64,000 bases of DNA from Cycas panzhihuaensis (Eukaryota > Cycadophyta), in NCBI GenBank assembly GCA_023213395.1, contig CM041465.1:102989741-103053740 (forward strand), read 5' to 3'. The position numbers and the translations under genes are program-made. The notes beneath the pieces were generated by a model that saw nothing but the letters and a program-made list of their open reading frames with translations, did not search any database and was not told where the DNA came from. Positions within the stretch are counted from its first letter, which is position 1. Each line of letters starts with the position of its first letter. Below are positions 1-15,960 of this stretch, piece after piece.

Positions 1-1739
<1,739 letters not shown>

Positions 1740-1891
1740 TTTTTTTTGTTAAGATAAAATGAATTTATAGTGGGTTTGAACAGGGTCCCACAACCAAATA
1801 CATCGGGGAGCCTTGAGCTACCAAGGGATATTTGACCGTGACATCCCCACGGTCTAGGCCAGAAAGCTATCTGCCGGGACAAGCCCCACGG
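1740..1891 (-). other. LINE-1 3' UTR and poly(A) tail
   Basis: The plus strand has eight T at 1740-1747 followed by non-repetitive DNA. Read on the minus strand this is a terminal oligo(A) following about 140 bp of 3' UTR after the RNase H stop at 1892. The A-tail touches the TA array, as expected for target-primed reverse transcription into the repeat. Confidence 0.7.
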
Positions 1892-2400
1892 CTAGCTGTT
1901 GCGAATCATATCCTTATCTATCAGAACCATAAGATCCCTAGGGAAATCACTCTTCCACACTTGACCTTCCCAATGCCTTGCCCCCCAATTTGCCAAGAAG
2001 TCCACTGGTTTGTTTCTTTCTCTGTAGGTATGCCTTATGCGAACATCAACCAGTCCCTTCATGAGCTCTTTGGCGTCATTGAAAAGGGCCTGGAATCTCC
2101 AATTTGGGAGAGCCTCACCTTTTAATGTCTTTATCACCACCTCTGAATCCCCCTCTAATACCAGACGCTGAAGGTTCGCATCAACTGCTAGGTCGAGCGC
2201 CTTGAACATGGCTTGCATTTCCGCATAGTGGTTTGTTTGACATTCATAGTAATCCGCGAATGCCCAGATGGGGGAGCCAGAGCTATCCCTGCAGATACCC
2301 CCGCCCCCAGCTTCCCCCGGATTCCCTTTAGCAGCCCCATCAAAATTAACTTTGCTCCATGTCTCGTCAGGAGGCTGCCAACTACAGTTCCTGGTCCTTG
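1892..2400 (-). pseudogene. LINE-1 ORF2 C-terminal RNase H domain (broken)
   Basis: The 108-residue frame 2218-1892 contains LVLEGDSEVVIKTL and a C-terminal region of the plant RVT_3/RNase H type. The N-terminal half (about 2360-2218), with the VNFDGA-like first catalytic Asp, reads in another frame, so there is at least one frameshift. The central Glu region (YAEMQA) lies at the junction near 2218. In plant L1 elements this domain degrades the RNA strand during target-primed synthesis. It matches the decayed RNase H of LINE-2 near 40441. Confidence 0.82.
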
Positions 2401-2624
2401 CAGCTTCAAAAATAGGAGATATCCCCCATTTACTAAGAATCCTGCTCTCACATGCGAATACGTTTTTCCTTCACATTACTAACGTTTTCCTTAATATCCG
2501 AGGATATTCTGTTGAAGATGGCTATCTGATCCATCTGAAGATCCTAGAAAATACGCTGATTCCTTTCTTTCCATATGTTCCAAGCCACAATCGGGAGCGC
2601 CATGTTCCAGATGCGGCTCAGGGT

Positions 2625-3800
2625 TCAGCTTCTAAATGGGCTGAGCCAGGCAAGCCATAAATCGAAAGTCCCTTTTGAAAAAGTCCAGCATACCTCAAAT
2701 TCCCTGAGAACCATCCTCCAGACCTCTCTAGTGTATGCGCACCCAATGAAAATGTGGTCCCTAGATTCTTCCTCAGAACAGCATAAGATGCATCTATTTG
2801 CCAGCTTAATACCTCTCTTCTTCAGGTTATCCAAAGTGAGGATTTTATTCTTGAGGCAGGTCCACCAGAAAATTACTATCTTGGGAATAATAGGGAGCTT
2901 CCAAACCCCTTCAAGGGTTGGATTTCTCTGATCGCCTCTGTTTAAACAAAGGAAATGATATCCTTGTTTTACTGTGTAATCCCCAGATGGGCCTAAAGGC
3001 CACACAACCGTATCCGGCGAAGTCATTCTGGGAATATAATTCTTACGAAGGATCTTTTTTACCTTATTTAGGCCTTCTTGCAGTCCTTCTCCTTGAATTT
3101 CCTCCAGAGGCTTCCACCGCTTGTATTTTCCACTCCCGGTCCAATAATCCTTAACCTGAGTGCCATAATGCCTGACACAGGGCCCCATAATAGGTCCCAG
3201 GTCGAGATAGTCCTTAAGAGCATTGTCACAACACCAAGCATCCTCCCAAAACCTTATGGAGGCCCCATCACCAAGTCTCCATTTCAATCCTTTTCTTATG
3301 ACTCTCCATGCTTTAAGAATGCTTCTCCAAATAATGGAGCCAACCTGGGAGGCATCATTCTCAATAAGGGAACCCCCTTGAATGTATTTTCTAGTTAGTA
3401 TCTTCTCCCAAGGTCTCTCACCCCTTTTTAGTAGACGCCACCCCAACTTAGCCCCAAGAGCAGAGTTAAAAGGAGGAATCCTTCTCAGGTTAAGGCCGCC
3501 AAATTGACCCATTTCAAAGGTGTCGCTGCACTTTATTCCAGCTAACCAAGTGAATTCTGTCTTTACTCTCCGTTCCAGACCAAAGGAATCTTTTCTGGAT
3601 AGATTCAATAATATTTGAAATACCCGTCGGGACTCTGAATATAGACATCCAGTATACTGGAATACTCTCTGACATCGAGCGACTATTTGAGTTTCTGGTA
3701 AGACTAAGAAGGGCGCCTTTCCGGCCTTGACTTCTTTGCATCCTATCAATGAGGGATTCCACATGTCCTTAGTCATTCTCCCAACAAAGAGAGGCGTCAA
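2625..3800 (-). pseudogene. LINE-1 ORF2 RT thumb and zf-RVT region
   Basis: A 391-residue frame. The first third, about 3800-3530, follows the RT palm but is partly out of frame; a competing frame at 3762-3514 carries the expected PVYWMSIFRVP and RFLWSG motifs, so small indels alternate here. The rest reads well as the zf-RVT domain: GGLNLRRIPPFN, KWRLGDGASIRFWEDAW, then WKLPIIPKIVIFWW and LANRCILC with spaced Cys/His residues up to the stop at 2625. Confidence 0.85.
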
Positions 3801-4975
3801 GGTAAATAGAGGGGAGCTTTTTGATACTCATCCCTAAGATTCTGCTTATCCTGCCTTGAGCTTGGCCCGGGGTATTTAAGAAGAATACATTACTCTTGTT
3901 GAAATTTATCTTTTGGTTCGTGGCTTCCTCGAAGTGGACCAGAATCTCTTTGAATTTGGAGGCTTCGCCCAAAGCAACCCTCCCTAAGAATATGTTGTCA
4001 TCCACGAATTGATGATGGGCCACCGTATCCACCCCAGATGTCAGTTTTATGCCTTTTATAGCTCCCTCCCTTCTGGCAGACTCCAATGTTTTGCCCAGGA
4101 GCTCAGCCATCGTGATAAACAGAAAAGGAGAGAGAGGGTCGCCCTGTCTCAACCCCCTAAATCCCGGGAAAAATTTGGAAGAAGAGCCATTTATGATAAC
4201 AGAGAATTGCGGGTTTCCAATGCATAATTTTATCCAGGACCGCCAAGTCTCCCCAAAACCAAAAGCACCAAGACATTCTAACAGGCAGTCCCAGGAGACC
4301 CTATCGAAAGCTTTCGATAGGTCAATCTTGACAAGCATCACTGGATCCTTCCTCTCCGCCGCTGAATGGAGTGTTTCGTGGACCACAATATAACCATCGT
4401 AAATCTGCCTGCCCCGGAGGAAACCATCTTGATTCTGGGATATGATGTTTGGCATAATTTTCTTCATCCTATTCACCAGGACCTTTGTTATAATTTTGTA
4501 TTTAACATTGCAGAGGCTAATAGGCTAAGTCCTCCATCCTATTAGCCCCTTCTTTTTTCGGAATAAGGACAAGAAAAGTGGTCTGCCATTCCTGCAGAAT
4601 CTTTCTGTTCACATCAAACTCCTTTATTGCTTCCATGAGATCCCCCTTAATAATGTCCCAGAATTCTTGAAAGAATCCCGGGGGGAAACCATCAGGGCCA
4701 GGCGCTTTATCTTTCTTCATCCCGAAGAGAGCCATCTTGACCTCCTCTTGAGAAAAGGGAGCTGTGAGCTGAGCATTCTGGTTTTCATTCACCAAACAGG
4801 GTATATTGTTCAGAAAGTCTTTCCTACTTTCCTCGTTCCCGCCTAGCGATTCAGTGAATAAGTTCTTAAAGTAATCGCATGCCATCTCCTTCATGTCCTC
4901 GTCCGTGACAATGTAACCATCTTCCTTATGAAGAGACTTGATTCTGTTGCTCGCCCTATGTTTTACTGTGGTCAT
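3769..4975 (-). pseudogene. LINE-1 ORF2 reverse transcriptase (two frames)
   Basis: The fingers are in frame 4975-4517 (KAPGPDGFPPGFF, LVLIPKKEGA) and the palm in frame 4476-3769 (KIDLSKAFDRVSW, GLRQGDPLSPFLF, then HHQFVDDNIF holding the catalytic Asp pair as FVDD in place of the common FADD). The two frames are separated by an apparent 2-bp deletion near 4525, in the DFRPISLCN motif. Catalytic residues are still readable; the protein is not continuous. It would have primed cDNA synthesis at the nicked target. Confidence 0.93.
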
Positions 4976-5099
4976 GTGGAAAAATCTGGTATTCCTATCC
5001 CCTTTGGCCAGCTAGAGGGCCCTAGATTTTTGTCTCCAGTGGATCTCTTCTCTTTTGAGGATCTCCTCCATAGTCTCTGTGAGCTCCTTCTCAGCCTTG

Positions 5100-6093
5100 T
5101 CAAACTCCTCCGATCCCGCCCCACTCGATTTGATCCTCTATGCCTTTCAACTCCTGGCTAATTTTATCCTTTTGATCATTTAAGCTATGAAAAACTTCCT
5201 TGTTCCAGGCCTTAATTTGTTTTTTGACCCAGTCCAGCTTCTTTGAAAATCTGTACATGGCATGTCCCTTGATATCGATACCCCACCATTCCTCGATTTT
5301 CCCCCGCAGGTCTGGATGGCGTAACCACATTAATTCAAATTTGAAAGGGGCTCTGACGAATTTGCCCGGGACCGAAAAATTCATTAGAAGGGGCGAGTGA
5401 TCAGAGCTGATCCTCGGCAATGCCTCTAGGCCATAGTCGAGCGGCGCATCCAGTCATAGTTGACCAACACCCTGTCCAGCTTGATTTGAATAAGGCTATT
5501 TCCCAACCTCTTGTTGGACCAGGTGAAGGATGCCCCCCTGAGACTAACATCTTCCAACCCCCCCTGTTGAAGGAAGTCGCCAAACTCCTCCATACCTGAG
5601 GTCCATCCCTCCGTGCCTCCTCTCTTATCACCAGGGGATAGAGCCGAGTTGAAGTCCCCTACCAGTAACCACGGGAGCTTGCAATCTTTGTGAACCTCGA
5701 TCAATTTCTCCCAGAGCCTCTTCCTGGCTGTTTGGAGAGTTGGGGCATAGACATTAGTAGCGATCCACGATATGTTATTACTTTTGTTAGATTAGCAACC
5801 GAGATGAAGGAGTCCTCAACCAAAAAGATTTCTCCCGACCAAATAGAGGGGTTCTAGAGCACTATTAGGCCCCCGACCCCTTGGCTATAGTCCCTTTCTA
5901 ACCCTTCTGCTTGCTTCCAGATTTTGCTTCGGATCTTCGGTCCATTTTCCTTGCATAACTTTGTTTCTTGCAGAAATACAAGATCCAATTGGTGTCTGGT
6001 TCTCATGTCCTTAATGATTCTTTGCTTCGAGGGGGCATTCAGTCCCCTAATATTCCATGTCAAGATTTTCATCGCTTCTTTCTCAGTTTCCAA
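5100..6093 (-). pseudogene. LINE-1 ORF2 start and AP-like endonuclease
   Basis: The frame opens at 6093 and has ILTWNIRGLN and FLQETKL, the Asn and Glu motifs of the endonuclease/exonuclease/phosphatase fold. A stop at 5854-5856 falls where the family has Trp (WNP). A frameshift near 5780 leads to frame 5704-5426 with LLVGDFN and SFTWSNKRLG. A second frameshift near 5423 leads to frame 5420-5100, starting at ISSDHSPLLM, the catalytic SDH motif. A third, near 5100, joins the RT. This domain would nick the target DNA. Confidence 0.9.
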
Positions 6094-6141
6094 ACCTCTA
6101 CAGTATCCCCTTTTGGGGGATCTCTACTAGCTGTACTGGAT

Positions 6142-7306
6142 CTAAGGATAAGTCCTTCGAGGAAAGCTTCCTTGAGAGTTTTCTGGGTGCCTAGGTCTAC
6201 AGGCGGTAGAATCTTTTTCTCTTTGCAATCTAGAAGGAGGTCTGCCAACCTTCTTCTCGGTCCCCACATCAGGCTTCTTCTGAACTGGAAATGGTAATAA
6301 ATCGGGGGCCGCCCTCCCTAAATCAGCCAGCTCCTCCAAACTGTCAAGCCCCTGATTCCCTTCAGCCTCCATGGGCATATCAGCCGCTGACCCAGCCTTC
6401 TCCACTACCCCTTGCCTTAATGGTCCCAGCTGTCCGGAGTGGACCAGAGAACCTTCACCAGAGAGAGAAGGACCCCCCGCTCCCTCCACACTCGCCAAAT
6501 CCTCCTGAGGCATAGGAATCTAGGCTACTTGATCTTCCTCAAACAGGGTGTCCTCCTTGTCTGGGTTAAAGTCCAAGATCGAGGAGGGGGCACCAACAGT
6601 TTCGGTGGTCGGGTGTTCAATACCCTCCCCATTTCCTTGGGGGATTGATTCTAGCGGGTCTTCCACCTTGTCCTCCTTGGGGGGTTGCACTCCCGGGCAC
6701 TTTTGGGGCAGATGCCCCAAAACTCTGCATGTTGAACATCTAAAGTGGTCCAACGCGTAGATCAACGGTTGTGTCCAGCTCTCATCTGGCAGGTCCATCC
6801 AAATATCATCCAATAGCGGTTTGTCTAATCTTGCCAGGGCGCAAATTCTGGCATTAATGAGCCTACTCCTATTCTTCGTCGCGGAGTCGACTGCTAATAA
6901 AGGGCCCACCAGTTTCGCTATGCCTCTAAAGACCTCAGGGTTCCAGTGGTGAAGGGGAAGTCCCGGAAGTTGGATCCAGATGGGGGCTTGTCAGATTTTA
7001 GGGCTCAAGGGATCAAAACCCCTATGCCATTTCTCAAGAGAGAGGGCCTTCTGTCCAAACATCCAAGGAGCCCTGAGTAAAATGCTAGACATGTCCTCAA
7101 AGGAGGCAAATTTAAAAAGCACACAGCCCTTGGGCATGGCTATTACTTCCACAGTTCCAGCTTTTCCATTTTGTCTTAGTCCATGTCCTAATGGCTTCCA
7201 ACCCTGGTCTGGGGCCTGAGAATCTACCCACCAGGCAATTCTCCCATAATTTTTCAGTTTTTCCACGAGCCATGGGGATCTTCACCGCTTTGTTATCCTC
7301 AAACAC
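6142..7306 (-). pseudogene. LINE-1 ORF1: DUF4283-like domain plus CCHC zinc knuckle
   Basis: Three open segments, 7266-6991, 6909-6520 and 6513-6142, share one frame and are separated only by single stops (TGA at 6993-6991, TAG at 6522-6520), so they were one protein. An upstream segment, 7306-7230, is one frameshift away. The N-terminal part has MPKGCVLFKF and APWMF, and the stop-spanning stretch near 6990-6910 reads WIQLPGLPLHHW, typical of plant L1 ORF1. A perfect CX2CX4HX4C knuckle (CSTCRVLGHLPQKC) lies near 6710-6750. The tail is low-complexity and acidic. It should coat the LINE RNA. Confidence 0.88.
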
Positions 7307-7954
7307 GGTGTTAGGTCAAAGGTTTCCTCATCGCTTGTTTTCAAACGTCCGGTAAGTTTTCCCTACAATGTTAGGGTCCGGTTCGATATTGAGGAATATG
7401 ATCTATTTCCATTTATTAAAAATTCAAAACAAGACTAATGCTCCATGCAAAACAAATGCATACCATTTCACTTCAAAGCCTCTCAAGAGTTTGCATCCAA
7501 AAACATGCAAAGCCCGAGATCTCCCCGAGAAACAAAAGCTCCCAAAGGGTCGATGTCTTGATTGTTGAGTGATTAGAGGGCGCGACCTTCCTCGCCTTCC
7601 TCACATCCGCTTGCCCTACTAGATAGCAGCCGACGCTCCATATTCGAAGCCCGACTGTGGTTTTAAAGAGCTGGCGACTTCAAGATGACAACGGGTCTAT
7701 CACGCTCCTCTTGAGGACATGCGATCGCTGTCGTCGATGAAGTCTCTCGCCGCACTGCGGACCGATCTAACCACTGCTTGTGTCTCCGTATGAGGAGAGA
7801 ATAGAATCGCATGCCCTCGGACGGCTCTAACAGACGCTTCACGGGATGCCATGGCATCCACGGCCACAAGGCTATTTCTCCGTCTCCAACGCACAAACCC
7901 TAGTGTGATTCGGCCGAACCTCCCGCTCCGGTAGCGTTCTTTCTTGAAGTTCTA
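7307..7954 (-). other. LINE-1 5' leader
   Basis: About 650 bp upstream of ORF1 on the minus strand, GC-richer toward 7560-7954. The short open frames at 7663-7896 resemble nothing I know. Near 7900 the minus strand reads CTAGGGTTT, a motif common near plant 5' UTR starts. This leader would hold the internal promoter of an L1 element. It ends sharply at the (TA)n array. Confidence 0.6.
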
Positions 7955-10122
<2,168 letters not shown>

Positions 10123-10126
<4 letters not shown>

Positions 10127-10764
10127 CCATTTTTGGATCTATTAATTTCTTAATACTCTTTAAAATGAGTATAAAATTCATTGGTAATATTTATTTTTAT
10201 GTTTTTAATCTTCATTTGGTGGAAAAATATCATTTAGATGCTTAAAAATAAATTTAAAAAAATTTTGGTACAACTTTTCCTTATATATGGTACAACTAAG
10301 AAGACTTGTCGATGTAACTAGAAGATCTATCGATGCAATCAGGGGACCTGTCAGTACGATTAGACGACTTGCTAGTGTAACTAGACCCGTAGATTATGAC
10401 TAATAGGTAGAACTAGAAAATGGAAAAATGAACAATAAAAAAAGATTTTGACAGAAAAAAAAAAATCCATTTGGCACAGAAATTTAGGAGAATGATTTGG
10501 CATATGTCTTCTCTCTAATAAAAGAAATAAAAGGAGATTTAAATGGATGTAAATTTATTTTTCAATTGATGAAAATGTAGAAAATAGAAAAGTCATTTTT
10601 GGAAAAAAAATGAGTATGGCAAGGTTTAAATCCACCTAGGTTTTGCTCAAAATTGAAGGGGGAAGTGTCCAACATTTTGTAAACGTAACAAGAGGAGTAA
10701 GAAGATCTAGAAAATAACTCAAAGTACCTTCTCAAAGAAGAAAAATGGCTCCAAGCTAAAGAAA
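10123..10764 (+). repeat. Left copy of a ~640-bp direct repeat (candidate 5' LTR)
   Basis: Starts TGATCCAT right after the TA array and matches 20627-21263 in order and orientation almost throughout, with scattered substitutions and small indels. The homology begins exactly at TG in both copies, which is LTR-like. It contains poly(A)-like stretches and a CTCTCTAATAAAAG segment. Similarity fades after about 10764. I read it as the 5' LTR of the outer element of the block, or as one of two independent insertions. Confidence 0.65.
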
Positions 10765-11409
10765 ACTAAAACTTTAATACAAGATTAAAATATACCTAAT
10801 CCAATATCCGTCATAGCAATGGGTATGCACATACCACTTTTTAGAGGAGGTATATAGTTGCTCATTGGTGAATTGGGTGAGGATTAGGAGTACCTAGGAT
10901 CTGTTGTGACTTGGATTTCATCACCAAGCACAATTGTGGGTATTGCAAGTAAAGGCCAACTTAATTCTACTAGAAGCCTAGGCATCCCTTCAACAACCTC
11001 AACTACATGTTGGACACAAGTTAGAGGTTATTGGGTTGATTACGCATCATACATTTGAGTTTTAAGTTGTGTAGACCTAATGATGTCAGCTTCTGCAATC
11101 TTGTATATTGATCACTTACTTATTTGTAAAAAGTGATCCATAATGTAATCACAATCATATTGCTTCTCATATTCCTACTGTGCCAGGTTAATATTTGTCA
11201 TAAGTGTTAGTGGCTAATTTTCATCATAGTGCTTCTCATATTCCTACTGCGTCAAGTTAATATTTGTCACAAGTGTTGGTGACTTTTCTCTAAGTTGCTC
11301 CCTTCATCTTTGAGCAACTATTCTCACTTCTTCTTCCTTCTGCTACACTACTTCATTACATTTCCCATTTGTAAATAGTGATTGGTCATTTATTGCCATC
11401 ACTTTTATA
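10765..11409 (+). other. Unassigned spacer with a 69-bp-spaced tandem duplication
   Basis: No coding similarity seen. Two imperfect copies of a unit of about 62 bp, each with GCTTCTCATATTCCTACTG, lie at about 11154-11215 and 11223-11284. The region should contain the rest of a 5' LTR, a primer-binding site and a leader, but no initiator-Met tRNA complement is visible, so the 5' end of Copia-1 seems lost or strongly diverged. Confidence 0.5.
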
Positions 11410-12590
11410 GTCCCTTGTTCATTTCTTCCCTTCTCAAAAGACACCATATCTTCACAGTTCAAGCAAAATGTGAACTGCATTCTAAAAGGGAAAGAAAAAT
11501 GGGACATGTGGTTCACTGGTGTCAGAAATGCTGCAAAGTATAAAGGTCTATGGAGAGATCACTTACAACCTACACCATCTATTACAACTACAACTACCTC
11601 AACTACTTCTGGAGGAGGTGCTCTAACTGCTCCCACTGAAGCTACAGCTAAACGCCAATGGAAACTTGATGATGATAAAATCCGTGTAAGGATACTGCTT
11701 GTCATAGATTATTCCCTATATAATCTCATTGAGCTGTACATGATACAACATGGAAAGTTCTTGAAGTTCTTAAGAAGAACTTTAACACTAAATCAGATTT
11801 AGAATTTGTTCACTTAGTGTTGAAGATAAACAAATTGAAAATGTAGAAAGGACATGTAAGTGAGATAATCAATCTCCTTCGTCCAATCATGTAAGCTATT
11901 GATAAAGATTTTAAAACTCAATGTATTACATGGGCTTTCTTAATTCAGTCATGTCTCCATATCCCAGATTATAAAAATCTATTAGGAAGTCTTCAATCTT
12001 GTGGCATTTTGAAGACCCTAAACTTTGAGGCTCTTACTGATAAGATCATTGAATTTGATAAGACCTTTGATACCAACTTTGCCACTATATCAGATCCAGT
12101 TGATGCTGCTTTTGAAGTGGAAGAATATCTTTGTTATACCAAAAATCAAGGTCAATACTCTTGTACAGGTGGTAATTCCCATGGAAGAGGAAGAGGTAGA
12201 TAACAAGGACAACGTCCTCTTAGCCAACAGGGTCCTTAACTCCAACAAAAACAGTCTCAACGCCAAGGCCAAAATAATTAACCTGAACCTAGATCTAGTA
12301 ATCAAAGACAATCCAACCAGCCTAATACTTCTTATGGGACTGGAAATCAAACAATTGTGTGCTAAGGGTATAATAGAAAAGGACATTATGCCAAAAATTA
12401 TAGAACTGGCACCAACAAACTACTAAGTTATCAATAATGCCATGGTGCACATAATGTTGATAATACTTCTTTTGAAGATGCTTTTGGTGGAACGCAATTT
12501 GCTCATGCATACCTTCAAAGAATTGGGACCACTTCATTAAATGTTGTTGATAAATCCACTAAGTATATTGAGGCTCATTATGACTATGCT
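11410..12590 (+). pseudogene. Copia-1 gag (degenerate)
   Basis: The frame at 11470-11802 carries ILKGKEKWDMW, like the LRGKGKW motif of Copia gag, then a Thr-rich insert. The frame at 12009-12203 holds the middle of gag and an RGRGR basic tail. Near 12360-12410 the same frame still shows a zinc knuckle skeleton, but the second and fourth Cys ligands have become Tyr and a stop follows the first Cys. At least one frameshift separates 11802 from 12009. Confidence 0.75.
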
Positions 12591-14009
12591 TATTCACTTT
12601 TGCCTTCACCACTTGGAGTTGCAAATAATGTCACCTCAAATACTTCATCGTGGATCATAGATACTAGAGCAACATAACACATGACTTGTCATTGCTATTT
12701 CTTTCAAGATTTTGGCTATGAAGTTCGTGGTGTTGTATATATGGCTGACAAATCATCTCAGCCACTCGAAGGACTTAGAACTATTTACTTGAAACTCCCA
12801 TGCCTTACAGATTTTACATTTGTTAATGTTTTATATATTCCTGCTTTGAAGCAGAATCAGCTCTCCTTATCCACCCCTGTCTCTCGTGGATTTGATCTGA
12901 GTGTAACTACAAACAATCAAACTCTCTATGTCATTCACCCTCCTTCAAATGCTATGGTTATGATCAGAATTCTTGATGGAAAACTTTTTCGCCTAACTAG
13001 CTCACCATCCTCTGAAGCCAACTATGTTAATGATGACTCTACTTTTACCATAACTCTGACTCCTTAAAAGTTGTCCCAAGTGGCGTTGTGACATGCTCGT
13101 GTGGGCCATATCAAAATTGATCGTTTAAGAGAACTACAAGCCACTCTTCCTGGTTTGCCTAGACTCTCCTCTAAGCCCTTTAAATGTGAAGCATGTGTTA
13201 TTGCCAAATCTCAAAGACAACCCTTTCCTCGTAGTCAGTGGAAATCTAGCCAACCTTTACATCTTGTACACTTAGATATATGCGGTCCTATACCTATCCT
13301 TTCTCTCAAACATAAATGGTACTATATTACTTTCATTGATGATTTTACTAAGAAAGCATGGGTTGCTTTTCTTATAAAGAAAGATGAAGCTTTTTCTATG
13401 TTTCAAGCTTTCAAGGCCTGTGTGGAAAATAAATCTAGATTTAAGATCAAAATACTCAAGACTAATAATGGTGGTGAGTATACATCGAATGAGTTTGAAT
13501 CGTACATATGTCAACATGGAATCAAACATCAGACCACTATTGTAGGTACACCCCAGCAAAATGGAGTTGTTGAGCGCATGAACAGGACCATCATGTACAT
13601 GGCTCGTGCTATGCTGGTATATAAGAATGTCCTTGTCTATCTTTGGGCTGATGCTATTTAGACTACTGTGTATTGCATCAACACTGTTAGTCCCTCTAAG
13701 CTCTGCCCCTCTCCACATGAAATATGGTATAGACAAACCCCCTCTATCTCCTACTTCAAAATTTTTGGCTCTACTTGTTATGCTCATATTCTGGAAGAAC
13801 ATAGAAATAAGCTCAAAGATAGAGCCATCAAAGGCATCTTTGTTGGATACCCTATGGATAAAAAGGGATACAAGGTTTTCATGCCTTCACAGCACAAAAT
13901 CATCATCACTAGAGATGTTATCTTTGTAGAGACTGAAGATCAATTACTAAGACTTGACTCTAAGATGCCTTCATACCGATTTAATGATGCCACTGAATTT
14001 AATGTTTAG
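12591..14009 (+). pseudogene. Copia-1 protease and integrase
   Basis: The protease site near 12652-12672 reads DTRAT in place of DSGAT and is followed by a stop. Frame 12681-13067 is the protease/pre-integrase region. Frame 13101-13661 is integrase: HARVGHI and CEACVIAKS give zinc-binding residues, the first catalytic Asp is in HLDICGP, the second motif is KTNNGGEY (Asp to Asn) and Glu is kept in GVVERMN. Frame 13668-14009 has the C-terminal FGSTCYAHI and KGIFVGYP. All these are in the same frame, separated by stops only. It would join cDNA to the genome, but the active site is lost. Confidence 0.92.
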
Positions 14010-14075
14010 ATTCCAAATTTTAAGGGGGGAGATGCTCAACAGTTACTCAAAATCTTAGAATCTGACAATATTGCC

Positions 14076-15960
14076 TTGGAGGATACAAGTTGTGACTCCC
14101 AGCTAATGTATACATATCCAGCACTATCATTTGTGAACAACCAAGTTAACAAAGGCAAAGCCATAACAGAAGGATCATCTTCTTTAACATCTGTGGTTGG
14201 CCCATTTTCTCTAGCATCATCAACTTCTTTTGTGCCAAATATTTTATATGATTCTTTTCAGGATCAAAACGAAGACCAAGAGGCTATGGAAATGAGAACC
14301 TCATTCCCAACTCAAGGTTTTTGTGAAGCCTACCAACTACACAAGGACATCCGACCAGATGAGGTAGGCAAAACTGGCATTAGAAGTGCTCATAGAGTAA
14401 GGATGCATGAATCACTTTACGTTGAGCTTGAACCAACAGAACTGCACCTTTCTCTTAATGAGGAGCCCCTAACGTACCAAGAAGCTGCAAAGAATATAGC
14501 TTGGAGAAATTCTATGAATAAAGAGTACCAATCTCTTATTAAGAACGGTACATGGGAGCTTATTGATTTACCACTTGGAAAAAAGGTAGTTCAAAATAAA
14601 TGGGTGTTCGAAAACAAGTACAGATTAGATGGCACCCTAGAAAAACATAAGATGAGGTTGGTAGCAAATGGATTCACGTAAAGGGAAAGCATCGACTACA
14701 CTGAAATCTTTGCTCCTACAACCAAGTGGCCTACAATTAGAACTCTTATAGCCTTAGCTTCTCAATAGGGTTGGAAAATCTGCCAATTCAATGTTAAGAC
14801 CACATTTCTCAATGGGGGCCTTCAAGAACAAATTTGCATGGTTTAGCTAGAAGGATACAAGATCGTTGGTTAGGAGCATAAGGTTTGTAAGCTCAAAAAT
14901 TCCTTGTACGATCTAAAGTAAGCCCCTTGTGCTTAGTTTACCAAGTTATCTGAAAGAATGAGGCAACTTGGATATAAGGTTTATGACTATCAAGATATTA
15001 ATACAACATTATTCCTCAAGCGCCAAAATGATAAAGTCACTTACCTCTTAATCTTTGTGGATGATATGCTAATAGTAAGGAATAGTAAACAGGTAATCAG
15101 CCAACTGAAGAATAACCTTACTAAAACTTTTGAATTGTCAAACCCCAGGTTGATGAAATATTACTTGGAAATTGAAGTAACTCAAAAGAATAGCAAAATC
15201 TTTCTCTCCTAAGAAAAATACATCAATGATCTTCTGACAAAGTGTCAATTGGAAGGTGCTGAACCAATGGATACACCTATGGAGCCTAATATTAAACTTT
15301 CAATTGATGGTGACATTAGGGAGGCAGATGCAACACTCTACAAGCAACTTGTAGGTAGTCTCATCTATACTACCAACACAAGGCTAGATGTTGCACACTC
15401 TATTGGAATTCTTACAGGATTCATGATAAATCCTAAGCAGAATCATTGGCAAGCTGCAATACGAGTGTTGAGGTACCTAAAGACGGCTAAGAAATATGGT
15501 TTGTTGTATGAACCCAATGCAGAATTTAAACTTTATGTATACACAGACTTAGACTTTGCCAGAGATAAAGACATAGGAAGATCTACATCTGGGTATGTAA
15601 CATTTCTTGGAATAGTACTAATATCATGGAGATGCAGATGGCAGAAGATAATTGCAGACTCAACAGCCAAAGCTGAGTATATTACTATTTTTGAGACAAG
15701 CAAGGAGGTGATATGGCTTAGAAAATTGTTGAATATATTAAATTCCACCCAAACAAGTTTTACTAGCTTACATGTAGATAATCAATCTACAATCTAGATG
15801 GCTAAAAATCCTCTATTTCATGATCGTACCAAACATATAAGTACGAAAGTCCTCAAGATTAGAGAACTAGTTCACGATGGCACAATTCAATCGAGTATCA
15901 CGCATAATGCATCAAGTGGCCGATATCTTCACCAAAACACTGAAGAGGGTGAAGTTTGAA
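14076..15960 (+). pseudogene. Copia-1 reverse transcriptase and RNase H
   Basis: A single frame with stops runs through RT motifs NGTWELIDLP, NKWVF, a QFNVKTTFLNG relic (usual QMDVKSAFLNG) and FVDDMLI (Asp pair kept), then MDTPMEPN and RNase H with YTDLDFARDKD (usual SDWAGD), GRSTSGYVTFLG, ADSTAKAEYI and VDNQSTI. Stops near 14680, 14766, 14845, 14870, 14920, 14935, 15210 and 15796 fall where relatives have Gln or Trp. The frame is otherwise intact, so decay was mostly by base substitution. Confidence 0.92.

Larger units (their letters stand above)
1740..7954 (-). mobile_element. LINE-1: near full-length degenerate plant L1 retrotransposon
   Basis: On the minus strand, in the order 7954 to 1740, the element has a GC-richer 5' leader, ORF1 (DUF4283-like RNA-binding domain plus CCHC knuckle), a gap of about 48 bp, then ORF2 with endonuclease, reverse transcriptase, zf-RVT and C-terminal RNase H, a short 3' UTR and a run of T on the plus strand that is its poly(A) tail. 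About 6.2 kb is typical of a complete plant L1. Both ORFs are broken by stops and several small indels, so it is dead. Both ends lie directly in (TA)n arrays, so no target duplication can be resolved. It is more GC-rich than its surroundings. Confidence 0.93.

Noticed and set aside
7663-7896. Overlapping short open frames in the GC-rich stretch
   Set aside because: They lie in the LINE-1 5' leader and resemble no protein family; GC-rich DNA opens several frames by chance.
12025-12426. Alternative 133-residue frame in Copia-1 gag
   Set aside because: The true gag frame (with RGRGR tail and knuckle skeleton) is the adjacent one; this is its shadow.
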